Source of the DNA: Clostridium arbusti SL206
GTDB taxonomy: Bacteria; Bacillota; Clostridia; Clostridiales; Clostridiaceae
Assembly (NCBI RefSeq): GCF_000246895.1
Contig: NZ_BAEV01000021.1
Coordinates: forward strand, 1 to 44,803
Direction of reading: 5' to 3'
Length of the DNA stretch: 44,803 bases
The notes under the pieces were generated by a model. That model made no database searches. It was given only the letters and a program-made list of their open reading frames with translations, and was not told where the DNA came from. Position 1 is the first letter of the stretch. The number at the start of each line of letters is the position of its first letter. A program made the position numbers and the translations under genes. This document shows positions 1-8,080 of the stretch, piece after piece.

Positions 1-199
1 TTTAATAACCATCTTAACTTATTTATTAATATTATCAAAACAGACTTTAAGCAATAATTTTATAAAATTCTATCTATATAAAAATGGAATTTTAATCTGC
101 TGTTCAGCTCAACTGTATAAAAAAAACACAATGAATATTTAAAAGTTTTCTACATTGATAAATCAGATATCTCAATTATACTTTAACCTAAATAACAAA

Positions 200-226
200 A
201 GAGTTCATACATATGTATGAACTCTG
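200..226 (-). terminator. Terminator of the tRNA-Leu/fMet/Met operon
   Basis: A perfect 26-bp palindrome (200-225) can form an 11-bp stem with a short ATAT loop. On the minus strand it is followed by TTTTGTTATTT. It begins right at the CCA end of tRNA-Met, so it is the natural 3' end of this tRNA transcript. The 199 bases to its left are AT-rich and hold nothing recognisable. Confidence 0.85.
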
Positions 227-301
227 GTAGCGGAAATAGGACTTGAACCTACGACCCTTCGGGTATGAACCGAATGCTCTAGCCAGCTGAGCTATTCCGC
301 C
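225..301 (-). tRNA. tRNA-Met (CAT), elongator
   Basis: Minus-strand cloverleaf of 77 nt with an encoded CCA. The 7-bp acceptor stem begins GGCGGAA, the D-arm is GCTC-type, and the anticodon stem TTCGG/CCGAA encloses the loop TTCATAC, giving anticodon CAT. The T-arm contains GGTTCAAGTCC. The acceptor is fully paired apart from a G-U at the end and the anticodon stem lacks the three G-C pairs of initiators, so this is the elongator. It is the last of three tRNAs in one transcript. Confidence 0.95.
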
Positions 302-306
302 AAATC

Positions 307-382
<76 letters not shown>

Positions 383-388
383 ATATTA

Positions 389-478
389 TGGTGCCGAAGA
401 CCGGAATCGAACCGGTACGATGGTTTAAGCATCGCAGGATTTTAAGTCCTGTGCGTCTGCCAGTTCCGCCACTTCGGC
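389..478 (-). tRNA. tRNA-Leu (TAA)
   Basis: Minus-strand class II tRNA of 90 nt with CCA. Acceptor GCCGAAG/CTTCGGC, anticodon stem CAGGA/TCCTG with loop CTTAAAA (anticodon TAA), a long variable arm, and T-arm GGTTCGATTCC. It is the first tRNA after the promoter at 503-531. Confidence 0.95.
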
Positions 479-502
479 ACGTCATTTCTGACGACAAGAT
501 TT

Positions 503-531
503 ATTATATATCATATATTAATAAGTGTCAA
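503..531 (-). promoter_or_regulatory. Consensus sigma-A promoter of the tRNA operon
   Basis: Minus strand: -35 TTGACA (526-531), exactly 17-bp spacer, -10 TATAAT (503-508). Both hexamers are perfect consensus. The predicted start near 496 leaves a short leader before mature tRNA-Leu at 478. Confidence 0.85.
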
Positions 532-601
532 CAAATATTTAAAATATTTGTTATTATATTTTAATTTAAATCATATTTATATAATTCGTATACTGTTAAA
601 A

Positions 602-632
602 ATAATAGAGGCTACTATAAGCCTCCTTATTA
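602..632 (-). terminator. Terminator downstream of yabR
   Basis: Inverted repeat GAGGCT/AGCCTC (608-613 and 620-625), extended by flanking A-T pairs. On the minus strand it is followed by TATTATTTTT, directly after the yabR stop codon. Confidence 0.8.
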
Positions 633-633
633 C

Positions 634-1041
634 CTAACTTTTTTTATAACCACCACGACCTTTTGCTTCCTGGTGTCTCTTTAAATCTTGAAATCTTTCT
701 TCACTATCTTTTAAAAATCTTGATAGCCTATCTTCAAAATCGGCTCCTCCCTGTTTAGGTTTTGAATTTTTGCTCCAATCAATATCAACAGGTTTACATG
801 TTTTCTTAGGAATAGATGCTTGCTTTATAGACAAACTTATCTTTCCATTATCATCTACTGCCAAAACTTTTACCTTTACTTTATCTTGTTCCTTTAAATA
901 ATCTCTTATGTCTTTAACAAAAGTATCTGCCACTTCTGAAATATGAACAAGACCAGTTTTACCCTCCACCTCTACAAATGCACCAAAATTTGTAATATTT
1001 ATTATTGTACCTTCTAGAATTACTCCTGCCTTTAAGGTCAT
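634..1041 (-). CDS. yabR: S1-domain RNA-binding protein (YabR family)
   Basis: 135-aa protein with a single S1 RNA-binding domain at about residues 5-72, starting KAGVILEGTI and containing the typical NFGAFVEVEGKTGLVHISE stretch. A basic, charged, probably disordered tail of about 60 residues follows and ends in GRGGYKKS. S1 domains bind single-stranded RNA; the precise role of YabR is not settled. It lies just downstream of divIC, as in Bacillus, and ends at a clear terminator. An AGGAGGAG site upstream of the ATG supports the start. Family assignment rests on domain and synteny. Confidence 0.85.
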   Translation of the reverse strand: MTLKAGVILEGTIINITNFGAFVEVEGKTGLVHISEVADTFVKDIRDYLKEQDKVKVKVLAVDDNGKISLSIKQASIPKKTCKPVDIDWSKNSKPKQGGADFEDRLSRFLKDSEERFQDLKRHQEAKGRGGYKKS

Positions 1042-1103
1042 ATTAAAAAGACTCCTCCTCGATATATGTTTATATTTTATTTTAATTATAAATGCTATAA
1101 CAT

Positions 1104-1382
1104 TTATTTGTTATTAGTACCATTTATTACAGGAACCTCGCCTTGTTTAATAAGCCCTAGTTTTTCTCTAGCAAGTTTTTCGCTGTATTTATCCGATTGT
1201 GATACTTTAATTTCATCCTGTAATTTTTCATTTTCGGATTTTAGCTTTTGGGCCTCTACAGTTGTGTCTTTAATTCTAGCCTTTATTCTATGCATAGTGA
1301 TTTGTTGATTTATAAACAAATAAGATACATTAATAGCAATAATACCCATTATAAGATATTTAAGCTTAGACTTTTTTCTCAT
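1104..1382 (-). CDS. divIC: Septum formation initiator DivIC/FtsB family
   Basis: 92-aa bitopic membrane protein. A short basic cytoplasmic N-terminus (MRKKSKLKY) precedes one membrane segment at about residues 10-27. An extracytoplasmic coiled coil follows at about 30-65 (QKLKSENEKLQDEIK), then the family-typical sequence SEKLAREKLGLIKQGE. DivIC/FtsB works with FtsL and DivIB in the divisome to activate septal wall synthesis. It lies between yabQ and yabR as in B. subtilis. SD is GAAAGGAAAAAGGG before ATG. Confidence 0.9.
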   Translation of the reverse strand: MRKKSKLKYLIMGIIAINVSYLFINQQITMHRIKARIKDTTVEAQKLKSENEKLQDEIKVSQSDKYSEKLAREKLGLIKQGEVPVINGTNNK

Positions 1383-1460
1383 ACCCTTTTTCCTTTCAGA
1401 ATTTAACCTTTTAGACTACTATCTCTATTTTAAATTTTTTTATCAATATATTCAAGTTTT

Positions 1461-1865
1461 TTATTCTTTATTTTTATCTTTAACTAAAAAATAATCAAAT
1501 AATAGTCTAAAAGGATATACCATCAACTTAAATATTATCCTTATAATTCTAGCCAAACCTCTCATCATTTTAACTTCAATGTACATAAGTTTTTTACTTA
1601 AAAGTTTAATATAAATATAAACTCCAATTCCTATAAACAAATAAACATAAATGCCCATAATTGCATCATTACTATAAAGTAAAAATATAAATATTATTAT
1701 AGCTGTTAAAATCCAAAATAAAAGATCTTCAATAAATCCAATAAACTTATTTGGGACTTCTAATCCTCTCATGACTCTATATATATCAAATAATATACCG
1801 GTAAATATCCCTGCAATAAAACTATAAAAAAGCAAATTAAATTGAATAAAATTTGAAAGTACCAT
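1461..1865 (-). CDS. yabQ: Spore cortex biosynthesis protein YabQ
   Basis: 134-aa integral membrane protein with about three hydrophobic segments (roughly residues 5-28, 43-62 and 66-86) and a basic C-terminal tail. The motif GILFDIYRVMRGL near the N-terminus is typical of YabQ. In B. subtilis YabQ sits in the mother-cell membrane around the forespore and is needed for cortex formation. The start lies 5 nt after the yabP stop, so the two are probably translated from one mother-cell transcript. Confidence 0.88.
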   Translation of the reverse strand: MVLSNFIQFNLLFYSFIAGIFTGILFDIYRVMRGLEVPNKFIGFIEDLLFWILTAIIIFIFLLYSNDAIMGIYVYLFIGIGVYIYIKLLSKKLMYIEVKMMRGLARIIRIIFKLMVYPFRLLFDYFLVKDKNKE

Positions 1866-1870
1866 AATCT

Positions 1871-2152
1871 TTACCTAAATAGCCTAGCTATTATACTTTC
1901 ATTATTTTTTCTGTTTTTACTTCCTGTATATGCAAAAGAATTTATTGTTCCGGTAATTTTCATATCTCCATTTTCTACATCTAACTTATTCATCTTAAGG
2001 CCACTCCCTCTAACTGTAAGCGCCCCTAGATTAGTATTTAATATTATAGTTTCATCATTAAAACTGACTACTTCATTTACACCTGTAATAGACAATTTCT
2101 TTCTATTTTCAAGCACTAAATTTCCTTTTTTATCCTCAACTTTTACTTCCAT
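1871..2152 (-). CDS. yabP: Sporulation protein YabP
   Basis: 93-aa soluble protein of the YabP/YqfC family, rich in short beta-strand-like segments. It carries the typical core LSITGVNEVVSFNDETIIL followed by NTNLGALTVRGSGL. No catalytic motif is known for the family; B. subtilis yabP is co-transcribed with yabQ under sigma-E. An AGGAGGGAAGAGT site precedes the ATG, and a sigma-E-like promoter is readable at 2180-2208. Confidence 0.88.
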   Translation of the reverse strand: MEVKVEDKKGNLVLENRKKLSITGVNEVVSFNDETIILNTNLGALTVRGSGLKMNKLDVENGDMKITGTINSFAYTGSKNRKNNESIIARLFR

Positions 2153-2179
2153 ACTCTTCCCTCCTATTCCACTTATAAA

Positions 2180-2208
2180 TATATATGTAAAATAGAAGAG
2201 TTATATTA
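2180..2208 (-). promoter_or_regulatory. Candidate sigma-E promoter of yabPQ
   Basis: Minus strand: TAATATA (2202-2208) resembles the sigma-E -35 KMATATT with 6 of 7 matches. A 14-bp spacer follows, then CATATATA (2180-2187) resembling the -10 CATACAMT. The predicted start near 2173 lies about 20 nt before the yabP ATG. The region is AT-rich, so chance similarity is possible. Confidence 0.4.
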
Positions 2209-2221
2209 CATCATATATATA

Positions 2222-2476
2222 TTAATTATCTTCTCCAAAAATAATCTCATACATTTGACTTGCATGTTCTTTAAGAACATGATTTGAAATATTTATTATT
2301 TTTGCCTTTAATATTTTTTCAGAATACTTAATTTCTATAATGTCCTCTTCGTTTACATCGGTACTAGGTTTAGCTACTTTTCCATTTATAGAAACTCTAC
2401 CACTTTCGCAAGCTTCTTTTGCTACTGTTCTTCTTTTTATAATTCTTGATACTTTTAAATATTTATCTAATCTCAT
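2222..2476 (-). CDS. rqcP: S4-domain RNA-binding protein RqcP (YabO/Hsp15 family)
   Basis: 84-aa protein that is almost entirely an S4 domain: MRLDKYLKVSRIIKRRTVAK at the start, then ESGRVSINGKVAKPSTDV. The B. subtilis homologue YabO, renamed RqcP, binds the 50S subunit and supports C-terminal tailing in ribosome quality control. It lies between HU and yabP. SD is AAAGGAG ahead of ATG. Confidence 0.88.
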   Translation of the reverse strand: MRLDKYLKVSRIIKRRTVAKEACESGRVSINGKVAKPSTDVNEEDIIEIKYSEKILKAKIINISNHVLKEHASQMYEIIFGEDN

Positions 2477-2525
2477 AAGATTTCTCCTTTGATATAGCCT
2501 TTAATATTTTAATACATAAATAACG

Positions 2526-2552
2526 AAAAACCTGGATAAAATCCAGGTTTTA
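2526..2552 (-). terminator. Terminator downstream of the HU gene
   Basis: Inverted repeat AAACCTGGAT/ATCCAGGTTT with a 3-nt loop; on the minus strand it is followed by TTTTCGTTATTT. It separates HU from rqcP. Confidence 0.85.
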
Positions 2553-2569
2553 CAATAAAATTATAAAAA

Positions 2570-2845
2570 CTATTTATTTACTCTGTCTTTAAATTCTTTT
2601 CCTGCTTTAAATACTGGAACAGTTGAAGCAGGTATAGTTATTTCTTCTTTAGATCTTGGATTTCTTCCTTTTCTTTCAGCTCTTTCTCTTGTTTCAAATG
2701 TACCAAAGCCTACCAATTGAACTTTTTCACCCTTTTCAAGAGCTTCTTCAATACTTTCTATAAACCCTTTTAGAGCTATTTCTGCATCTTTTTTTGTTAA
2801 ATTACTCTTTTCAGATATACTTGTAATTAATTCTGCCTTATTCAC
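2570..2845 (-). CDS. hup: DNA-binding protein HU
   Basis: 91-aa histone-like protein of standard length. It has the HU core GFGTFETRERAERKGRNPRS, containing the beta-arm, and the C-terminal helix PVFKAGKEFKDRVNK. HU bends and compacts nucleoid DNA as a dimer. The start is GTG, supported by AAGGAGGTAACAAAA immediately upstream. It has its own terminator, so it is probably a separate strongly expressed unit inside the sporulation cluster. Confidence 0.95.
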   Translation of the reverse strand: MNKAELITSISEKSNLTKKDAEIALKGFIESIEEALEKGEKVQLVGFGTFETRERAERKGRNPRSKEEITIPASTVPVFKAGKEFKDRVNK

Positions 2846-2958
2846 TTTTGTTACCTCCTTAAAATTAAGAATATACGTTAACTTAATAGCATATTCTTCA
2901 AAAATTACAAAATTCCTTTTTTTTAATAGACATTTAATTAATAATTAACTAAACGTTA

Positions 2959-4410
2959 TTAATCTTCTAGTGATTTTGATTCATTCCATAATTCATCCAT
3001 TTCACTAAGTGTCATATCTCCTAGATCGCTATTCATTTCTTTTGCCTTTAACTCAATGAATTCAAAGCGCTTAATGAATTTATCTATAGTATAATTTAAA
3101 GCATTTTCAGGGTCAATGTCAAGGAATCTTGAAACATTTACTACACTAAATGCTAAATCGCCCACTTCTTCTACTATTTTATCCCTATTACTCCCTTTAT
3201 ATACATCTTTTACTTCAGTTAATTCTTCTGAAACCTTGTCAAATGCATCTTCTACTTTATCCCAATCAAAACCCACTTTAGCCGCTTTTTTCTGTACTTT
3301 TTCTGCTCTTATAAGCGCAGGTAGATTCTTAGCTACATGTTTCAATGTATCTGTATAACTATTCATTTTCTGCTCTTTCATCTTAATCTTATCCCAATTG
3401 TCAATAACATCTTCTGTAGTTTCTGCTATTTCATCACCAAATATATGAGGATGTCTATTAATCATTTTATTGCAGATACCTTCTATTACATCATTAACAT
3501 TAAAATATCCTTCTTCTTTTCCTATTTGTGAATGAAATATAACTTGAAATAATACATCGCCCAGTTCTTCTACTATCATATTTTCGTTTTTTTCATCTAT
3601 TGCCTCTAAAACCTCATAACTCTCTTCAATAAGATTTCTTTTTATAGAATCATGATCTTGGTCCTTATCCCAAGGGCATCCATTTTCTCCCCTCAAAATA
3701 TCAATAATTCTTAACAAATCATAAAAATCTTTAGTGTTATCCAAATCTTTTGGTATGTATATAGAAGTAAGATAATCTATATCTTGTTGGCGATCAAGCT
3801 CATATAACGCTATTTTCCTGATACTCTCATCCTCTTTTATTCCTGCTGATCTTACAAAGTAAATTTCAGTATCATCTTTATAATACTCCAATAATGTAAT
3901 TTTAACCTCAGATGATATAAAATTATTATAAACTTGAGTTATTATCGTTCCTATTCTCTTATCCATTATTTGATTTTTTACATCAAAAGCATCTATTACT
4001 TTAATCCCCTCTATTGGATCTATCTCTAGTGCCTCCATCACGGCATCTATAAAGCTTACAGCTGGTAATATATTTGTTTTGACTTTTTTATTTTTGCATA
4101 GTTTCAGTAGAATATTTACTGATTTCTCAGCTACAAGTGGATGTCCTGGTACTGCATATACAATATCACCTAATAACTCATGTTGCTTGACTAAATCCTC
4201 GGCAATAGAACTATATACCTCATCAAAACTTTCTGCCTGCTCATATTTACCATCGTAAGTTGTAAAATGAATTCCTTCATCTTTTAAAAATTTAACAGTA
4301 GGATGCTTTTTTGTTCTTAAAAATATATTATTATTTTGCTTTATTAGCTGTATCGCACCCATAGTCAATGATTCTAAAGATCCAGGACCCAAACCAACTA
4401 TATTAATCAT
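2959..4410 (-). CDS. yabN: Tetrapyrrole methylase-MazG fusion (YabN family)
   Basis: 483-aa two-domain protein. Residues 1 to about 220 form an SAM-dependent tetrapyrrole methylase-like domain (MINIVGLGPGSLESLT start, later AVPGHPLVAEKSV). The rest is a MazG nucleotide pyrophosphohydrolase with the GENGCPWDKDQDHDSIKRN entry motif, the metal-binding pattern EESYEVLEAI...EELGDVLFQ, and a second, more degenerate MazG repeat (EEVGDLAFSV). MazG hydrolyses NTPs to NMP and PPi; the methylase substrate is unknown. The ATG at 4408-4410 is preferred over one 7 codons upstream, because GGGGATAGAGGT lies in front of it and the methylase fold starts there. Confidence 0.9.
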   Translation of the reverse strand: MINIVGLGPGSLESLTMGAIQLIKQNNNIFLRTKKHPTVKFLKDEGIHFTTYDGKYEQAESFDEVYSSIAEDLVKQHELLGDIVYAVPGHPLVAEKSVNILLKLCKNKKVKTNILPAVSFIDAVMEALEIDPIEGIKVIDAFDVKNQIMDKRIGTIITQVYNNFISSEVKITLLEYYKDDTEIYFVRSAGIKEDESIRKIALYELDRQQDIDYLTSIYIPKDLDNTKDFYDLLRIIDILRGENGCPWDKDQDHDSIKRNLIEESYEVLEAIDEKNENMIVEELGDVLFQVIFHSQIGKEEGYFNVNDVIEGICNKMINRHPHIFGDEIAETTEDVIDNWDKIKMKEQKMNSYTDTLKHVAKNLPALIRAEKVQKKAAKVGFDWDKVEDAFDKVSEELTEVKDVYKGSNRDKIVEEVGDLAFSVVNVSRFLDIDPENALNYTIDKFIKRFEFIELKAKEMNSDLGDMTLSEMDELWNESKSLED

Positions 4411-4447
4411 ACCTCTATCCCCTTTATGCATATTGCTTATTGCTATT

Positions 4448-4472
4448 AGAAAACATTATCAATGTTTTCTAG
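4448..4472 (-). terminator. Stem-loop at the end of spoVB
   Basis: Minus strand: an 11-bp perfect stem TAGAAAACATT/AATGTTTTCTA with a 3-nt loop, containing the spoVB stop codon. No clear U-run follows, so it may be a weak terminator or a transcript-stabilising hairpin before yabN. Confidence 0.45.
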
Positions 4473-5997
4473 CTATTCTTCTCTTTATTTGACTATAACT
4501 AAATATACCAAATACCAATATTAAAATTAAGTATATAATAACTCCGAGAAATATAGCTACAAAACAAGCTATACCATTACTCATTGTATTATTATAGACA
4601 TTTGAATAAATAAATACAACTGTAATCACCATAATTATAGAAGCATAAGCCGGTTTTATTATACTATCATAGAAACTAATCTTTACATTTAAACATTTTT
4701 TAACAAGACGTATATTCAGCATAGCCGCTGTCATATACCCCAATATAGTTCCTACTATAGCTCCATACACATTTATTTCAGGTATTGGAACTAAAAATAA
4801 AGTTATAGTTACTTTAACAACGCATCCTAAAAATAAATTTATTACAGGATAAAAATACTTTCCTATACCCTGCAATATGGCCGTACTTGTTTGAGCAAGA
4901 ACTATAAATGGTATACAAATACTTAAATATTTCAAAATCAAATATCCATCTCCATGCCCAGGAAATATCAAGTTTAGTATAGGTCTAGACATAAAGAACA
5001 ATCCACATAAAGACGGTATAGCAATAACCATAGATACCTTTATAGCTGACTGAAGCTTATTTAGTACTTCCTTCTTCCTGTTTAATATATATGCTTCTGA
5101 TATTATTGGAACAAGAGAAGCACAAAGAGCTATAGATAAAGTTAATGGCACATTAACTAATACAAATGCTTTACCTGTAAGTTGTCCATAAATTATGGTA
5201 GCTTGTTTATAATTAAAACCTGCTATAAGAAGCTTTTGTGGTACAATTATAGAATCTAATAGCCCCATAATACTGCTCACTGCTGATCCAAGAGAGATAG
5301 GGATTGCTATATAAAGAAGTTTACTCATTATGTCATGATTTTTTTTGTGACTAACAACCTTAAATTCCTTTCTAACGGAAATATATTTACTTATCAAATA
5401 TATTCCAGCCACTACGGCCCCTGCCACTGCACCAAAAGCAGCTCCACCGGCTGAGTATTCTATGCCTCTAGGTAATAGTATGTACGCAAGCCCTACCCCC
5501 ACAATTACTCTTCCTAGTTGTTCAAATATTTGTGATATAGCTGTAGGATTCATATTTTGCATTCCTTGAAAAAATCCTCTAAAAGCACTTACTACAGATA
5601 TAAATAGAGGCGCTAATGCAATAGCAATTAATGAATAATAAGATTTCTTGTCCCAATTCAAAAAATCAATTAAACTATTACTGAATATTAGAATAAAAGT
5701 TGTAAATCCTCCTCCAATAATAAACATAAGAATTAAAGCTTTTCTAAGAACTAAAATTGCCCCATCCTTGTCTCCCATGGCATTTCTTTCTGAAACCATC
5801 TTTGAAATTGCTACTGGTATGCCCGATGCAGTGGCTATAAAAAACATATACATAGGATATGACATTTGATAATATCCTATTCCCTCGTCACCTATTAACA
5901 TTATAAGCGGCCATCTAAAGAATATACCTAAGAACCTAGCAAAAATACCTGCTATTCCTAAAATAACAGTTCCTCTAATAAGCGATTGTTTCTTCAT
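4459..5997 (-). CDS. spoVB: Stage V sporulation protein B, polysaccharide flippase family
   Basis: 512-aa polytopic membrane protein of the MOP superfamily (SpoVB/MurJ-like), with about 14 hydrophobic segments along its whole length. The N-terminus MKKQSLIRGTVILGIAGIFA and the stretch FRGFFQGMQNMNPTAISQIF are typical of SpoVB. In B. subtilis SpoVB is required for cortex peptidoglycan synthesis and is thought to export lipid-linked precursors. The ATG at 5995-5997 is chosen over a TTG 6 codons upstream: the SD GGAGG lies at 6009-6013, overlapping that TTG. It sits between spoVT and yabN as in Bacillus. Confidence 0.92.
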   Translation of the reverse strand: MKKQSLIRGTVILGIAGIFARFLGIFFRWPLIMLIGDEGIGYYQMSYPMYMFFIATASGIPVAISKMVSERNAMGDKDGAILVLRKALILMFIIGGGFTTFILIFSNSLIDFLNWDKKSYYSLIAIALAPLFISVVSAFRGFFQGMQNMNPTAISQIFEQLGRVIVGVGLAYILLPRGIEYSAGGAAFGAVAGAVVAGIYLISKYISVRKEFKVVSHKKNHDIMSKLLYIAIPISLGSAVSSIMGLLDSIIVPQKLLIAGFNYKQATIIYGQLTGKAFVLVNVPLTLSIALCASLVPIISEAYILNRKKEVLNKLQSAIKVSMVIAIPSLCGLFFMSRPILNLIFPGHGDGYLILKYLSICIPFIVLAQTSTAILQGIGKYFYPVINLFLGCVVKVTITLFLVPIPEINVYGAIVGTILGYMTAAMLNIRLVKKCLNVKISFYDSIIKPAYASIIMVITVVFIYSNVYNNTMSNGIACFVAIFLGVIIYLILILVFGIFSYSQIKRRIARKH

Positions 5998-6125
5998 AAT
6001 ATACAATACCTCCAAAGTTCCTATAAAATATTAATATTTATAGTTTGGAGGTATTATTACTTTTTATCTAATTTTTATATGTAACCTTTGGTTAAAAAAA
6101 ATTTATTATAACTAGTACAATAATA

Positions 6126-6686
6126 TTATTGTTCCATTTGTTTCCCTAAGAATAGAGAAGCTGTTTCACTCAATTTTTCTTCTGTTTCACCAAAAGTCAC
6201 TCCTGATTCTTTAGACATTATAATTACTGCACCTATAGAATCTCCTTCTGCTATAATAGGTGAAATTATTTGTGCAGAATATTTACCCTCTATTTCTTCA
6301 TCTTCTATTAAGGGTATTGCTTTATTATCATTGCTATTCATGTTGACAATTTTTCTGCCATCCATGACTTTTTCTAGTTCATCACTTACACGTTTTTCTA
6401 AATACTCCTTTTTAACTCCACCACTTATGGAAATAATACTATCTTTATCAGCTATAAGTACTATATGTCCAATGGATGTGTTCAAAGATTCTGCATATTC
6501 TCTTGAAAAGTCACTCAACTCACCAATAGGTGAATACTTTTTTAATATTACTCCTCCTTCTCTGTCAGTAAATATTTCAAGAGGATCTCCTTCTCTTATC
6601 CTTAAAGTTCTTCTAATTTCCTTCGGTATTACAACTCTTCCAAGATCATCTATACGTCTAACAATACCAGTTGCTTTCATACTCAT
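6126..6686 (-). CDS. spoVT: Stage V sporulation transcription factor SpoVT
   Basis: 186-aa regulator. Residues 1-53 form an AbrB-type swapped-hairpin DNA-binding domain (GIVRRIDDLGRVVIPKEIRR), and the C-terminal part from about residue 58 is GAF-like. SpoVT modulates sigma-G genes in the forespore. AGGAGGG (6690-6696) serves either the first ATG (6684-6686) or the ATG two codons later, where the B. subtilis protein begins; the longer one is given. A sigma-G-type promoter is readable at 6723-6752, matching the known forespore control. Confidence 0.95.
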   Translation of the reverse strand: MSMKATGIVRRIDDLGRVVIPKEIRRTLRIREGDPLEIFTDREGGVILKKYSPIGELSDFSREYAESLNTSIGHIVLIADKDSIISISGGVKKEYLEKRVSDELEKVMDGRKIVNMNSNDNKAIPLIEDEEIEGKYSAQIISPIIAEGDSIGAVIIMSKESGVTFGETEEKLSETASLFLGKQMEQ

Positions 6687-6722
6687 TTTCCCTCCTATAT
6701 AATGTAAATGTTTTTACGTTTA

Positions 6723-6752
6723 TAGTATCTTACCAAGTATAAAATTTTATGC
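6723..6752 (-). promoter_or_regulatory. Candidate sigma-G promoter of spoVT
   Basis: Minus strand: GCATA (6748-6752), an 18-bp spacer, then GATACTA (6723-6729). The published sigma-G pattern is about GHATR-N18-CATNHTA, so only the first base of the -10 differs. The predicted start near 6716 is 30-36 nt before the two candidate ATGs. Known sigma-G control of B. subtilis spoVT supports the reading. Confidence 0.55.
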
Positions 6753-6952
6753 ATACTTTTTACTATAGTACTAAATTAGACTTATATTTACAAAAACTAT
6801 TTTGCACAATTTCCTGTATTAAAGCTTTACTTATCGTTAAGTAATTTATCTAATTTTCTCTTTATATCAGTGGAGTATTACAGCGACTAATCAACTAGTC
6901 ATCAGATAAGAACATAACTTCGCTTAAACTATAATATCTTCATAACTAAATA

Positions 6953-6989
6953 TGCAAATAGGCTATCCTGACAGGATAGCCTATTTGCA
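6953..6989 (-). terminator. Long palindromic hairpin after the foldase gene
   Basis: A 37-bp palindrome, perfect except for its central base, with arms TGCAAATAGGCTATCCTG. It lies 18 bp past the prsA-like stop codon. There is no strong U-run, but it is the only candidate end for the mfd-side transcript here. Confidence 0.65.
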
Positions 6990-7007
6990 ATTATATAAAT
7001 ATTATAT

Positions 7008-8009
7008 TTAATTTAAATTTTTAGGATATTGTGTAATTTTAGCTTCTTTCTTCCATTTATCTATAGCTTTTGTTGTAGCATCTTGTTTTGCTGTTTTTAT
7101 CAAAGTATCTTTTATATCAGATTTTACTTCATCAAGTTTTTTAACAGGATATTCGGTTTTAGTAATACATTTTATAACATGCCATCCAAATTGAGTTTGA
7201 ACTGGTGCTGATACCTCACCTGGTTTTAATGCTAATCCAGCTTTTAAGAAAGTAGCATCAAGTCCTGAGTTTGCTTCCTCTAAATCCCCTAAATCTCCAC
7301 CATTATCTTTACTTCCTGTATCAGTAGACACTTCTTTTGCTACCTTTGCAAAATCTTCGCCTTTATCAATTCTATCTTTAGCCTTTTGAGCATCAGCTTG
7401 TGTTTTCACTAATATATGAGCAAGGTGTACCTTATTAGGTTGTGTTGTAAACTGACTCTGATTTGCATTGTAGTAATCTTGAATCTGTTTGTCTGTTACC
7501 TTTACATTCTTAGTTACATTATCTACAACTTTATTTATTATAACTCCATTTTTTATCTGCTCTTTTAGAGAAGCATCTGTAAATCCATTTTGACTTAAAG
7601 CTGTCTTCCATTCAGCATCAGTTTTATAATTAGATTTTGTAGAATTATATTGTTTAGTAACTTCTGTATTCAATTCAGAATCAGACGGTACTAATTTCAT
7701 TGATTTTGCCTTTTGTAGAAGTAGTGTTTCCGTAACCATTTCATCAAGCATGCTTTGTTTTTGTTGTTTTAATGCTTCTACTGCCTGATCATTACTAGTA
7801 TAATTGTCTCCATACTGTTGTTTAATTTGACTAATAATACCCTTCATTCTGTCATCAAGTTGACCTCTAGTTATTTTTTCATCATTTACTTTTGCCACTG
7901 TACTCTTCATAATACCTTGTTCTGTTTTTGCTATCATATTACATCCACTCATGGCTATAGCAACTATACCAATAATTGCTATAGACACTATTTTCTTTAT
8001 GTTCTTCAA
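7008..8009 (-). CDS. prsA: Foldase lipoprotein, parvulin-type PPIase (PrsA-like)
   Basis: 333-aa predicted lipoprotein. The signal peptide ends in a lipobox with Cys23 (IAMSGC). A SurA-like N-terminal chaperone region follows, then a parvulin PPIase domain at about 193-285 (HLAHILVKTQADAQKAKDRI through QTQFGWHVIKC). It would act outside the membrane, folding exported proteins by prolyl isomerisation. The start codon is TTG (8007-8009) behind GGGGGCGTAGAT. It sits between mfd and spoVT, an insertion relative to the Bacillus order. The PrsA name is by domain architecture; the clostridia often have several paralogues. Confidence 0.85.
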   Translation of the reverse strand: MKNIKKIVSIAIIGIVAIAMSGCNMIAKTEQGIMKSTVAKVNDEKITRGQLDDRMKGIISQIKQQYGDNYTSNDQAVEALKQQKQSMLDEMVTETLLLQKAKSMKLVPSDSELNTEVTKQYNSTKSNYKTDAEWKTALSQNGFTDASLKEQIKNGVIINKVVDNVTKNVKVTDKQIQDYYNANQSQFTTQPNKVHLAHILVKTQADAQKAKDRIDKGEDFAKVAKEVSTDTGSKDNGGDLGDLEEANSGLDATFLKAGLALKPGEVSAPVQTQFGWHVIKCITKTEYPVKKLDEVKSDIKDTLIKTAKQDATTKAIDKWKKEAKITQYPKNLN

Positions 8010-8080
8010 ATCTACGCCCCCTACTTTTTTAATTATTTAAAATATAAATTTATCAACATGCATTTAATTTTACCATAGAT

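Larger units (their letters stand above)
6703..7007. other. Intergenic region between prsA-like gene and spoVT
   Basis: 305 bp without a convincing gene. It holds the spoVT promoter on its right-reading side and the long hairpin at 6953-6989. The rest (about 6760-6950) is AT-rich with short segments vaguely like parts of the dispersed repeat, not enough to call a copy. Confidence 0.6.

Noticed and set aside
3116-3358. 80-codon plus-strand frame opposite yabN, and similar long frames opposite spoVT, mfd, htrA, comB and the DUF3783-like gene
   Set aside because: All are antisense shadows of recognised proteins, without SD sites or family resemblance.
6868-6930. Fragments like AACTAGTCATCAGATAAGAAC that recall pieces of the MITE
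   Set aside because: Only short words match (ACTAGTCA, TCAGATA, AGAAC) without the terminal repeats; not enough to call a decayed copy.
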